Below, piece by piece: positions 26,909-35,058 of a DNA stretch of 64,000 bases. The stretch lies in NCBI GenBank assembly GCA_963828705.1, contig CAWHGA010000038.1, positions 186,001 through 250,000 of the forward strand, in the 5' to 3' direction. Each line of letters opens with the position of its first letter. The stretch's first letter is position 1. The notes under the pieces were generated by a model. The model did not search any database. It saw only the letters and a list, made by a program, of their open reading frames with translations, and was not told the origin of the DNA. Source of the DNA: CAWDJT01 sp963828705 (GTDB lineage Bacteria; Desulfobacterota; Syntrophobacteria; Syntrophobacterales; Syntrophobacteraceae). A program made the position numbers and the translations under genes.

Positions 26909-27285
26909 GCTGGCTTCTGTCGTGCCGGCTGCTCAAAAACTGTCTTCATTCCCGTTTGCCTGCCGAGGCAGATGCTATCATATCCATTTCACCACCTTAA
27001 TAACCACCTGGGGAGCCGTCTACCTTGTCGGCAAATTTTGCCTTGGTGGTGGACCATTCTTTCCTCAAACGGTCGCTGTGCAAAGGTTTCCATCTCCGGA
27101 TCTGGCTCCGAGTTGATGGTAAATTAAATATTAATTACAAGTAGTTAAAGTGGTTATGCGGGTATGTTTGAACGCTGGCAAGAGTCTTGCTCCTGGCAAC
27201 AATCGAATCGACGATTCCGTAGGTGAAGTCAGCTGAAGTACTGACAGATGTTTTGTCGGCTAAGTCCCTGTGAGGAGGAATTGTT
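26909..27285. other. 377-bp intergenic region with AT-rich promoter segment and two palindromes
   Basis: No gene seen. GGCAAATTTTGCC (27030-27042) and GAATCGACGATTC (27205-27217) are perfect 13-base palindromes and candidate protein-binding sites. An AT-rich block at 27118-27150 precedes a sigma-54-like promoter at 27176-27190. Confidence 0.5.
27176..27190 (+). promoter_or_regulatory. Sigma-54 promoter before the two unknown small genes
   Basis: TGGCAA-GAGTC-TTGC matches the -24/-12 consensus TGGCAC-N5-TTGC with one mismatch and exact spacing. The start codon of the next gene is ~95 bp downstream. Sigma-54 control is common for flagellar hook/basal-body genes in these bacteria. Confidence 0.65.
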
Positions 27286-27756
27286 ATGAAAGTCACGCGA
27301 ACATCGGACGTCGGCACACCAGAAGCAGTGGAAGGTGCCAGGCGACCAGCCAAACCGGAAGGGGAGTTCGGTCGCGTGTTTCAAGAGGAACTGAATCAGT
27401 TCGCTTCAGGCGCTCAGCAGGTAACACGTCCAGATGCTGGTGCGGCGCCGTTGGAGACAGCCCCGATAGCCCCGTTCGCGCTCGGGCAAATTCGGGTTTC
27501 TGAGTCGAGTACCGTGGAACGTGCCATCGATTCCACTATGGATCGGTTGGATCAGGTGGGACGGTTGCTTGGCGATATCACGGTAACCCCCCGGACGGTC
27601 AGCCAGGCCATTGACCAGCTAAGCACTCAGGCAGAAGAATTGCGCCAGGCAGTGCAAACGTTGCCGGCAGAACACCCCTTGCAGCAAATCGGCAACGAGG
27701 TTTCAGTGTTGGCTACCGTGGAATCGATCAAATGGAAGAGGGGTGATTACCTCTAG
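27286..27756 (+). CDS. Unrecognised small protein, probably flagellum-associated
   Basis: 156 residues from ATG 27286 with a strong ribosome binding site (GAGGAGGAA). The N-terminal half is disordered (Pro, Ala, Glu), and the C-terminal half is helical, ending NEVSVLATVESIKWKRGDYL. I recall similar short endings on uncharacterised proteins near flagellar genes of related bacteria, but cannot assign a family. There is no signal peptide. Its stop abuts the next ATG, so the two genes are translationally linked. Confidence 0.7.
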   Translation: MKVTRTSDVGTPEAVEGARRPAKPEGEFGRVFQEELNQFASGAQQVTRPDAGAAPLETAPIAPFALGQIRVSESSTVERAIDSTMDRLDQVGRLLGDITVTPRTVSQAIDQLSTQAEELRQAVQTLPAEHPLQQIGNEVSVLATVESIKWKRGDYL

Positions 27757-28146
27757 ATGACGAGACGGTCCGGACTTCTAGCCCAAACCATGCTCAGTGG
27801 GGTGCTGATGGGACTGATGCTGCCCATGGGGAATCCATGCTTGGCAGGCAGCGGCTCGTGGGGTACGGTGCGGCAAATGCTGTCGTCTACCGGCGTTCTT
27901 GGGGGGCATCCCCGCGACAACTCGCCTGAAATGCAGTGGGTGACGATGCATGAGGAGGGGGATCGGATCGTCCATGGAGCTGGTATTCAGACCAACCATC
28001 GCAAGACCTCCCGGCTTGACAGCGAGATGGAACTGCAACTGCGACGATCCTGGGAACAGATGAGAGATTCTGTCCGGCAGCAGCGTTACAAGAAAGAACC
28101 CTCCTTGCCTTTTCCTGAGGACGGTAGCTCACAACCTCAGCTATAG
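27757..28146 (+). CDS. Unrecognised small exported protein
   Basis: 129 residues starting directly after the previous stop (TAG ATG, 27754-27759). The N-terminus is a signal peptide (MTRRSGLLAQTMLSGVLMG, cleavage near LAGSGS). The mature part is hydrophilic, with an acidic-basic helix (EMELQLRRSWEQMRDSVRQ) and no cysteines. No family is recognised. Co-expression with the preceding gene from the sigma-54-like promoter suggests a joint role at the cell envelope or flagellum. Confidence 0.65.
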   Translation: MTRRSGLLAQTMLSGVLMGLMLPMGNPCLAGSGSWGTVRQMLSSTGVLGGHPRDNSPEMQWVTMHEEGDRIVHGAGIQTNHRKTSRLDSEMELQLRRSWEQMRDSVRQQRYKKEPSLPFPEDGSSQPQL

Positions 28147-28334
28147 CCTCTTACTCCGATGTTGCCCTTGACTCCGCCCTTCGGCAATTACGATGCCGTT
28201 TGGCGGACTGTCGCCTTGCTTGCGCTGAGCCATCGCCGCCGCCTGAGTGGACATAAGCCCATTGAAGACCACGGGTCGGCATCCCTACCGAACCCGAGCA
28301 CACGCTGGGAAATGCTCTGATTCATTTTGAATCT

Positions 28335-29717
28335 TCAGGGCGAATCCAATTGCCGGATATCGATGCCGTGCTTCTGAATGCGGTGCCAGACGGTCACACG
28401 GTTCACGCCGAGAATTCGGGCGGCCTGGGACTGATTACCGCCGGATTCGATCAGGGCTTCGATGAGAGCGTCCTTTTCGCCCGAATGGGCCGTGGTGACC
28501 TTTGGAACTGTTTGCTTGCGTCCGTGCGCCGGGCGAGTCATTTGCGCCGGCAAGTGCTCGGGGTGAATGAGGCCCCGTTCCGCAATCACAAAGGCATACT
28601 CCAGGGCGCTTTTGAGTTCGCGAACATTGCCCGGCCAGTGGTAGGCCATGAAAGGTCCCATGGCCTCTGGGCTCAACCCGGTTATTTCCTTCTCCCTTCG
28701 GTTTCGTTTGATGCCAATGAAATGCTGCACCAGCAAGGGCACGTCCTCGATCCGTTCCCGAAGCGGTGGCAAGTGGATGGGGATGACGTTGATCCGGAAG
28801 AAGAAATCCTCCCGAAACCTGCCCTGAGAAACGAGGAGTTCCAGGTTACGGTTTGTGGCCGTAATGATGCGCACATCCACCGACATCGAGCGATGGTCCC
28901 CAACTCTTTCAAATTGCTTGGTCTCCAGGACTCTGAGGAGCTTGATCTGGATGGGAATGGGCACATCCCCGATCTCATCCAGAAAGATGTCGCCTCCATG
29001 AGCCGCCGCGAATCTCCCTTCCCGATGGTTGTAAGCCCCAGTAAAAGCGCCCTTAATGTGACCAAACAGCTCACTTTCAAGAAGTGCTTGATTGAGCGCT
29101 GCACAGTTGAGCTGGATGTAGGGGCCGTCGCGCCGTCTCCCCAGATTGTGGATGGCCCGAGCCACCAGTTCTTTGCCGGTGCCGGTTTCGCCGAAGATGA
29201 TGACCGGCGCGTCACTCCTGGAGGCCTTTTCGGTGATCTCAAAGACCTTCTCCATGGCCGGAGACGCACCCACCATGCCGTGAAAGCTTGAGTCCGCATC
29301 CAACAGCCGGGAGAGCTGTTCGATTTTCTGGTCGCGCTTGTCGATTTCGGTGATGTCGGTAACGGTCTCCACGGCCCCGAGCACGTTGCCGTCGGAATCC
29401 CGCAATAGCGATGCGTTCTTGAGAACGTGGAGACAGGAACCATCCTTGCGAAGGAGACTACAGCGCTTCTTGTGGGTCAATCCTATATCGAAGAGTTCAC
29501 ACCACTTGCCTTTCCCCCCGGAGCGAGCCAGTTGACAGGCATCGCAATGAAACACTTGACAAGAGTTGCCGATAAGCTCCTCGCTGGTGTAGCCGGTGAT
29601 CTCTTCCATCGCTCGATTTGCCATGAGCACCGTACCTTCCGGGCTGATCAACACCATTCCGTCGTGCATGGTGTTGATGATCTCCTTCCAGTAATGGTGA
29701 ATGTCATGCTCATTCAT
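28335..29717 (-). CDS. PAS-domain sigma-54-dependent transcriptional activator
   Basis: 460 residues from ATG 29717 (GGAGGAT upstream on this strand). Domains: a PAS domain (residues ~10-120) with a cysteine-rich stretch (CQVFHCDACQLARSGGKGK then WCELF and KKRC), a short linker helix, the AAA+ domain (Walker A GETGTGKE, the sigma-54-contacting GAFTGA loop, Walker B GGDIFLDEIG), and a C-terminal Fis-type helix-turn-helix (GNQSQAARILGVNRVTVWHRI). It activates sigma-54 RNA polymerase from enhancer sites. It is divergent from the TusA/Hdr operon, whose promoter is an exact -24/-12 element, so it is the likely regulator. The cysteines could sense redox, metal or sulfur species (inference). Confidence 0.93.
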   Translation of the reverse strand: MNEHDIHHYWKEIINTMHDGMVLISPEGTVLMANRAMEEITGYTSEELIGNSCQVFHCDACQLARSGGKGKWCELFDIGLTHKKRCSLLRKDGSCLHVLKNASLLRDSDGNVLGAVETVTDITEIDKRDQKIEQLSRLLDADSSFHGMVGASPAMEKVFEITEKASRSDAPVIIFGETGTGKELVARAIHNLGRRRDGPYIQLNCAALNQALLESELFGHIKGAFTGAYNHREGRFAAAHGGDIFLDEIGDVPIPIQIKLLRVLETKQFERVGDHRSMSVDVRIITATNRNLELLVSQGRFREDFFFRINVIPIHLPPLRERIEDVPLLVQHFIGIKRNRREKEITGLSPEAMGPFMAYHWPGNVRELKSALEYAFVIAERGLIHPEHLPAQMTRPAHGRKQTVPKVTTAHSGEKDALIEALIESGGNQSQAARILGVNRVTVWHRIQKHGIDIRQLDSP

Positions 29718-29735
29718 CTCATCCTCCCCCCCGTT

Positions 29736-29762
29736 GTTTAAACAAATGGTTTAACGTTTAAA
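29736..29762. promoter_or_regulatory. GTTTAA repeats, candidate enhancer site (UAS)
   Basis: GTTTAAAC (29736-29743, palindromic), GTTTAAC (29749-29755) and GTTTAAA (29756-29762) lie just upstream of the activator gene and ~100-125 bp upstream of the -24/-12 promoter at 29862. That is the usual distance for a sigma-54 enhancer, so this is a candidate binding site for the divergent activator. Confidence 0.5.
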
Positions 29763-29861
29763 TATATTAGAAACCCATCAACTGGCAACCTGAAATCGGG
29801 TTTGTCATATAACTTACTAATATTGCAGGTTTTTCTGTTAACGTTCGGGGGTTTTCCAAGT

Positions 29862-29876
29862 TGGCACTCGATTTGC
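29862..29876 (+). promoter_or_regulatory. Sigma-54 (-24/-12) promoter of the TusA/Hdr operon
   Basis: TGGCAC-TCGAT-TTGC is an exact match to the TGGCAC-N5-TTGC consensus. Transcription would start near 29888, giving a leader of ~150 bases before the first gene at 30040. The region 29718-30039 holds no gene. Confidence 0.85.
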
Positions 29877-30039
29877 CATGTGGGTTGCTATGGAGTGGTG
29901 CATGCTGCGGATTGCGCCGAGAAGGGGGCATGAGCGATGGTTAGGAGCGAGAAATACGGCTATTGAGACCAACAGATCAGGCTGATGCCAGGTCCCGGTA
30001 AGAAGGCCGGGCACCAGCCGATGAAGTAAGGAGAAGCCC

Positions 30040-30294
30040 ATGTCAGACGTAGATCTGAACAGTATCAAGGTGGCAAATGTGGTGGATGCTCGTGGTTGTG
30101 CCTGTCCCGGTCCTCTGTTGGAGGCGAAAAAGGGCATCGGCAAGGTCAGGGTGGGCGAGGTCCTGGAAATCCTTTCCAACGAACCCAACACTAAAAACGA
30201 TATTCCCATCTGGGCCAAGAAGGTTGGCCACGACTTTATGGGGCACTTGCCGGCAGACGGCTACGATCGGATTTTCGTGGTCCGGAAAAAGTAG
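30040..30294 (+). CDS. TusA-family sulfur carrier protein
   Basis: 84 residues, normal for TusA. The motif RGCACPGPLLEAKKGI contains the conserved CPxP cysteine that carries the persulfide in TusA proteins; a second cysteine two residues earlier is extra. A GGAGAAG ribosome binding site precedes ATG 30040. It is the first gene of the operon and probably delivers or accepts sulfane sulfur for the Hdr-like proteins or the DsrE protein at the other end (inference from context). Confidence 0.88.
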   Translation: MSDVDLNSIKVANVVDARGCACPGPLLEAKKGIGKVRVGEVLEILSNEPNTKNDIPIWAKKVGHDFMGHLPADGYDRIFVVRKK

Positions 30295-30314
30295 ATCAAG
30301 CGTAGAGGAACGTC

Positions 30315-30754
30315 ATGGCGGTCCAGGGCAAGCCAGGAAAGATATTGATTTTAGCGACCGAAAGCTGTGCTTATCCCGGAGCCAATGCGGTCGGGCAGGC
30401 ACACATGAGTTATCCGGCCAACACCTACATTCTCAGAGTGAGGGCGCCGGTCCTATTTCCCGAGAAGTTCTACCTGGATTGTTACGATAAGGGCATTGCC
30501 GGCATCATCATTATGAGCTGCGGGGTGAATGCCCCTACGAAGGGGCTTATGAAGCTCTGGCGAGGAGGATCGACCGAGTCATGGCGATGATGAAAGCCCA
30601 TGGAATCGATATCCGACGGCTACGGTTGACGTCCATTTGCACCGTATGCACCCGAGCGTTCCTTAATGAGATCAGACAGATGAATGATATCATCGCGGAA
30701 TTGGGACCGCCGGGAGCGGAGCGGTTAACGATGGCACACGCCGCCGGTAGGTGA
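30315..30754 (+). CDS. MvhD/HdrD-type hydrogenase iron-sulfur subunit (delta), frameshifted
   Basis: Read in one frame from ATG 30315 to about 30542 (ESCAYPGANAVGQAHMSYPAN, MSCGVNAPTKG). One missing base in a G run at 30542-30545 then restores AYEALARRIDRVMAMMKAHG and a helical end with ICTVCTRAF, up to TGA 30752-30754; the restored length is ~146 residues, normal for MvhD/FlxD. MvhD carries a [2Fe-2S] cluster and passes electrons to HdrA. Here the partner hydrogenase, FlxAB or formate dehydrogenase is absent, so the electron source is unclear. Confidence 0.75.
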
Positions 30755-30971
30755 CGGAATCCACGAGAGGCCTTTGGGGAAGCTGTCGGATGATCGATAC
30801 CGATGGGTTTTGAGTTTGCAATGAACTGTTCTGTCAGCTGTTCCAGCTTGCCCAATTCTTAGACAGGCTCCAAACGTCTTTCGGTTTTGCGGCAGCATAT
30901 CGCTGGAACTCCTCCCAGCACCCAGCTATGGGTTGTCAAACGCGCCCCGATGCCGGCCCCGAGGTGGTTAC

Positions 30972-32282
30972 ATGGGCACAATTTCCTCTGTTAGCTGCGA
31001 CACACTGGTGATCGGTGGTGGTATTGCCGGACTCCAGGCGGCACTCGACCTGGCCGACCAAGGCTTCCAGGTGGCCGTCGTCGAACGGGATGCCTCCATC
31101 GGCGGAAAGATGATAAGGCTTTCGAAGGTCTTCCCCACGCTGGACTGCTCGAGCTGCATCACCACACCGAAAATGGCCGCGGCAGCGCACCATGAAAACA
31201 TCACCTTGTACACCTACTGCGACTTGCGGTCCCTGACTCGCAATGGCCAAACCCTGTCGGCTTGCGTGAGGCAGCGTCCGCGCTACGTGGATGAGGCCAA
31301 ATGCATTGGCTGCCGCCAGTGTGAGTATGCCTGCCCGGTGTTGGTAGCCAATCCTGAACAGGGAGGCTTTTCGGGTCGCAAAGCTATCCATGTTCCATTC
31401 TCCAATGCCATCCCCCAGCTTGCGGTCCTTGATGTCGAAAACTGCATGTTTTGTGGGCGGTGCCAAAAGGTTTGTCCTACCCGGGCGGTTGATTACCTGC
31501 AGGAACCCAGAGATTTTACCATTGAAGCCCGGACGGCGATCCTTGCCACGGGCTATGAGATGACCTCGGTCGAGAACAAACCGCAGTACGGTGCCGGTAA
31601 GATTTCCAATGTGATCACCGGTCTCCAGATGGAGCGGCTGTTGGCTCCGCATGGACCCTACAACCGGGTGTTGAGGCCGGCAGACGGGATGGAGCCGGGT
31701 TCCATAGCATTCGTCCAATGTGCCGGTTCCCGCGATATGAGCATGGGTATTTCTTACTGCTCCCGAGTGTGCTGCATGTACGCCATCAAACAGGCCATGC
31801 TGCTGTCAGGTGCCCTGCCGCTGGCCGACATCACCGTCTACTACATGGATATCCGCGCTTTTGGGAAGGGCTACGAGCAGTTTTTCCAGAATGCCACGGC
31901 CATGGGGATCCAGTTTGAGCGTGCTAAGGTTGCCACCATCAGCCAAGCCGCCAATGACGCGGTGGCGTTGCACTATGAATCCCAGGAGGCGGGAGGAGGT
32001 GTGGTTGTCGCAGATTACGACTTGGTGGTGCTTTCGCTGGGGCTGGTGCCAGGCTGGCATCCTGCCGGCCAGTGTGCGGTATCCACAGCCGCCGATCGTT
32101 TCATCAAGACCGTGCGGCCGAAGAGCGCTCCGACGCTCACCGACATGGAAGGGGTGTTCACGGCCGGTGCCGCTGCTGGGCCAAAAGACATCGTAGACAC
32201 CATCATCGAAGCGGGAGCGGCTGCCATGGAAGCGTCCAAGTATCTCGAAACTCAAGGTTGCGGGAGCAGGGCTCGAGGTTGA
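30972..32282 (+). CDS. HdrA-like flavoprotein (short form, QmoA-like)
   Basis: 436 residues from ATG 30972 (GAGGTGG upstream). Features: FAD-binding VIGGGIAGLQAALDLADQG; the HdrA cysteine pair C59/C62 in DCSSCITTPKM; two 4Fe-4S motifs C111/C114/C117/C121 and C158/C161/C164/C168; then CAGSRDMSMGISYCSRVCCMYAI. HdrA proteins are the flavin site of electron bifurcation or confurcation in heterodisulfide reductases, and QmoA is a related electron carrier to APS reductase. The length is closer to QmoA than to full HdrA. It is followed by a second HdrA in the same operon. Confidence 0.88.
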   Translation: MGTISSVSCDTLVIGGGIAGLQAALDLADQGFQVAVVERDASIGGKMIRLSKVFPTLDCSSCITTPKMAAAAHHENITLYTYCDLRSLTRNGQTLSACVRQRPRYVDEAKCIGCRQCEYACPVLVANPEQGGFSGRKAIHVPFSNAIPQLAVLDVENCMFCGRCQKVCPTRAVDYLQEPRDFTIEARTAILATGYEMTSVENKPQYGAGKISNVITGLQMERLLAPHGPYNRVLRPADGMEPGSIAFVQCAGSRDMSMGISYCSRVCCMYAIKQAMLLSGALPLADITVYYMDIRAFGKGYEQFFQNATAMGIQFERAKVATISQAANDAVALHYESQEAGGGVVVADYDLVVLSLGLVPGWHPAGQCAVSTAADRFIKTVRPKSAPTLTDMEGVFTAGAAAGPKDIVDTIIEAGAAAMEASKYLETQGCGSRARG

Positions 32283-32340
32283 TGTCCTTCCACCGGAGAG
32301 GTGCCTTCTGCGATCGGTGCCTCCATGGGGAGATGCAGTA

Positions 32341-34266
32341 ATGCAGGAAAAGCGAAGCAAACCGGCCAACGGGGTGGAACACAAAGTCGGTGTGTATGTA
32401 TGCCACTGTGGCGGCAACATCTCCGATCACCTCGATGTGGATCAAGTCTGCGAGCGCGTTGGGTCCATTCCGGGGGTCGCGCTGGTCCGTGACAACATGT
32501 TTATGTGTTCAGACCCCGGGCAAGAACTGATCATGGACGACCTCCGCACCGGTAGGGTTGATCGCGTCGTGGTGGCCTCCTGTGCGCCCAGCCTCCACGA
32601 AATGACGTTCCGCAACGTTCTCTGGCGCGCCGGGGCCAATCCCTACGTCTACGAACACGCCAACATTCGCGAACAGGTGAGCTGGGTGCATCACGGTGAT
32701 GCGGCTACCGACAAGGCCGCCCGGCTGGTGGCGGCGGCTGTGGCCAAGGCTGCAAGACTGGAGCCCCTCGAACCCATCCGGATGGAAGCCAAACGGCACG
32801 CCACGGTGATCGGCGGTGGCATTGCCGGCCTTACCGCGGCGCGGGACCTGGCCCTGCGTGGTATCGATGTGACCCTCCTGGAAAGAACACCGTTTCTGGG
32901 TGGATGGGCGGCTCAATTGGATCGCCTGGCACCCAGCGGCGAACCGGTAGCACCGCTGCTTACAGAGTTGGTGGCGGAGGTCTTGAACCATCCCGCCATA
33001 ACCGTCTGCGCCTGCGCCGAGGTGGTGAGTTTTCGTGGATATATCGGTAACTTCCGCTTGGAAGTTCGGAAACGTCCCCCGGTGGCTGCAGAAGAACTAA
33101 AACGTTTGGCAAATGCCAAGGAGCAGGGGAAAAATTCCGGGGAATTCATCCCCTTCGTGGGTATCCCGGCGGGAGAGACTCCCGATCGAACCCACGAGTT
33201 CATTATCGACACCGGAGTGGTGGTATTTGCCACGGGTTTCAAACCCTACGTGCCGGGATTCGGTGCTTACGGCTTCGGTCACTTCGAGGAAGTGATCACT
33301 CTGCCACAGCTCATCCGTTGCATCGCAGCGAACCGGGATGGAAACGGCAGACTCGAAGTGTACGGACGCAAGATCAGCAATATCGCCTTGATCCATTGCG
33401 TCGGCAGCCGCGAGATACCGGGCATCCATGAAGAAGGCGAACGTGGCTACCTCAATGAATACTGTTCTCGCACCTGTTGCACTGCGACTTTGCATGCTGC
33501 CAACCTGATCCGCGAGCGCTATTCGGCGACACGTGTCTTCGAATTCTATCGTGATATTCGCACTTATGCTCGAGGTCAGGAAGAACTCTATCTGCAGGCT
33601 GCCCGCAATGGGGTGCTGTTCTTTCGCTTTGGTCCCGATGCTCCACCGGAGGTAACCCGGGCACCCCGGCATTGGGCTCACCCACTTCGAATCGTGGTGG
33701 CCGATACTCTTACCTTTGGTGAGGAAATCGAAATCCCGGCCGACCTGGTAGTGCTTGCAGTGGGAATGGAACCGGCCGACGTGTCCGATTTGGTGACGCT
33801 CATGAAGCTTCCGGTGGGTGCCGACCGTTTTCTGCAGGAAGTGCATCCCAAGTTGCGTCCTGTCGAGTTGTCGGTTAGCGGTGTCTTGCTGGCGGGGACC
33901 TGCCAGGCCCCGATGGACATCGGTGAGGCCTGCGCTGCCGCTGCTGCTGCCGCAGTCAAGGCCTCCAGCCTGCTGGCTCGCGGGTTCGTGGAACTCGATC
34001 CGTTCGTCGCCGAAGTAGATTTGGAAAAGTGTCGGGGCACCGGCGCCTGTGTTGAAGCCTGCTTGAGGGACGGCGCTCTGGAGATGGTGGAGCTGGTGGT
34101 GGCGGGTGAAGTACTCCTGCGAGCACAAGCCAACCCCGCACTGTGCCTGGGATGTGGGGCCTGCGTCGCGGTTTGTCCGGAAAACGCCATCAATGTCAAA
34201 GGTTGGGCGCTGAAACAATATGAAGCCATGGTGGACATGATCGTCGCGGACGATCTGGCCGCCTGA
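32341..34266 (+). CDS. HdrA-like flavoprotein (long form)
   Basis: 641 residues from ATG 32341 (GGGGAGAT upstream). The N-terminal HdrA domain (VYVCHCGGNI, VVVASCAPSLHE, ANIREQVSWVH) is followed by the FAD domain (VIGGGIAGLTAARDLALRG), the HCVGSRE ... YLNEYCSRTCC segment and a C-terminal double ferredoxin domain. In the first ferredoxin motif one ligand is replaced (CRGTGACVEAC, Thr for the second Cys); the second motif (CLGCGACVAVCP) is intact. Together with the short HdrA, MvhD-like, HdrC and HdrB-like proteins it forms an Hdr/Qmo-type complex, probably cytoplasmic. Confidence 0.9.
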   Translation: MQEKRSKPANGVEHKVGVYVCHCGGNISDHLDVDQVCERVGSIPGVALVRDNMFMCSDPGQELIMDDLRTGRVDRVVVASCAPSLHEMTFRNVLWRAGANPYVYEHANIREQVSWVHHGDAATDKAARLVAAAVAKAARLEPLEPIRMEAKRHATVIGGGIAGLTAARDLALRGIDVTLLERTPFLGGWAAQLDRLAPSGEPVAPLLTELVAEVLNHPAITVCACAEVVSFRGYIGNFRLEVRKRPPVAAEELKRLANAKEQGKNSGEFIPFVGIPAGETPDRTHEFIIDTGVVVFATGFKPYVPGFGAYGFGHFEEVITLPQLIRCIAANRDGNGRLEVYGRKISNIALIHCVGSREIPGIHEEGERGYLNEYCSRTCCTATLHAANLIRERYSATRVFEFYRDIRTYARGQEELYLQAARNGVLFFRFGPDAPPEVTRAPRHWAHPLRIVVADTLTFGEEIEIPADLVVLAVGMEPADVSDLVTLMKLPVGADRFLQEVHPKLRPVELSVSGVLLAGTCQAPMDIGEACAAAAAAAVKASSLLARGFVELDPFVAEVDLEKCRGTGACVEACLRDGALEMVELVVAGEVLLRAQANPALCLGCGACVAVCPENAINVKGWALKQYEAMVDMIVADDLAA

Positions 34267-34325
34267 AAACCGGTTGACAGCCGGGTAATACCGGAAGTTG
34301 GCAAGCAAACGGGCAGGGGGGATCG

Positions 34326-34658
34326 ATGACTCAGGCAAGAACCGAAGAGAGCCGTTCGAAGGAAGTGCTGAAGAGACTTCGCGAGGTTCGCAGGGACACC
34401 GTCAAAACCGTTACCTTGAGGGTCAAGGAACAGCAACGGTCGGTCCGTGCCATCAAAGGGCGGCTCGCAGACGGTGCCGCAACCGTACCCGAAATCAGCG
34501 AGGCGACGGGTATCGAGGCCGCCGAGGTGCTCTGGTACGTCGCCACCCTCAAGAACTACGGCGAAATCATCGAAGGCCCCAAGGACGGCGATTACTTCCG
34601 CTATCAACTGGTCGGCGGTCTGGCCCGGCAGGTGGATGAGGCGAGTGTGGCTGATTGA
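34326..34658 (+). CDS. Small winged-helix protein in the Hdr operon
   Basis: 110 residues, GGGGG then ATG 34326. The centre reads as a winged helix-turn-helix (TVPEISEATGIEAAEVLWYVATLKNYGEI), with a basic N-terminal helix (SKEVLKRLREVRRDT). It has no cysteines. It may be a local transcription regulator or a structural partner of the Hdr subunits; the sequence alone cannot decide. It lies between hdrA and hdrC in the same direction. Confidence 0.65.
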   Translation: MTQARTEESRSKEVLKRLREVRRDTVKTVTLRVKEQQRSVRAIKGRLADGAATVPEISEATGIEAAEVLWYVATLKNYGEIIEGPKDGDYFRYQLVGGLARQVDEASVAD

Positions 34659-34746
34659 GAACGTGTCGGAAAATTGTCCAATGCGGCCGGCATCGGACTG
34701 TCGCTGTCGGCAAAGTGACACGAATGCACTGGAACAAGGAGAGGAC

Positions 34747-35058
34747 ATGACTCTGGTCCATCCCGAGTTCGTTGAAGAGCTGGAGAAATTCGGTGTACCC
34801 TCGACACTGGAATGTTTCAACTGCGGAACCTGTGCCGCCATTTGCCCGCTGATCTACGGGCATTTCCCCCGCATGATGATCCGTTACGCCCAGTTGGGCG
34901 CAAAGGAGAGAATCCTCGAACAGGCCAACGAGCTGTGGCGCTGTTTGCATTGTGGGTTGTGCACCGCCACCTGCCCCCGGGAAGCCGATCCCGGGGAATT
35001 GATCCTGGGGTTGCGGCGTATGGTGGTGTCCCATTGGAGGAAGTTCCCGCATGTTTAA
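34747..35058 (+). CDS. HdrC-like 4Fe-4S protein
   Basis: 103 residues from ATG 34747 (AAGGAGAGG upstream). Two 4Fe-4S motifs are visible, CFNCGTCAAICP and CLHCGLCTATCP, separated by the usual helical spacer. HdrC proteins wire HdrA to the HdrB catalytic subunit. It is short, about half the length of methanogen HdrC, with no C-terminal extension. Its end overlaps the next gene start by 8 bases, so the two are translationally coupled. Confidence 0.88.
   Translation: MTLVHPEFVEELEKFGVPSTLECFNCGTCAAICPLIYGHFPRMMIRYAQLGAKERILEQANELWRCLHCGLCTATCPREADPGELILGLRRMVVSHWRKFPHV

Noticed and set aside
26909..27285. c-di-GMP (GEMM) riboswitch before the unknown pair
   Set aside because: The conserved GEMM core sequences are absent here and in the other intergenic regions I read; only palindromes and a sigma-54-like site are present.
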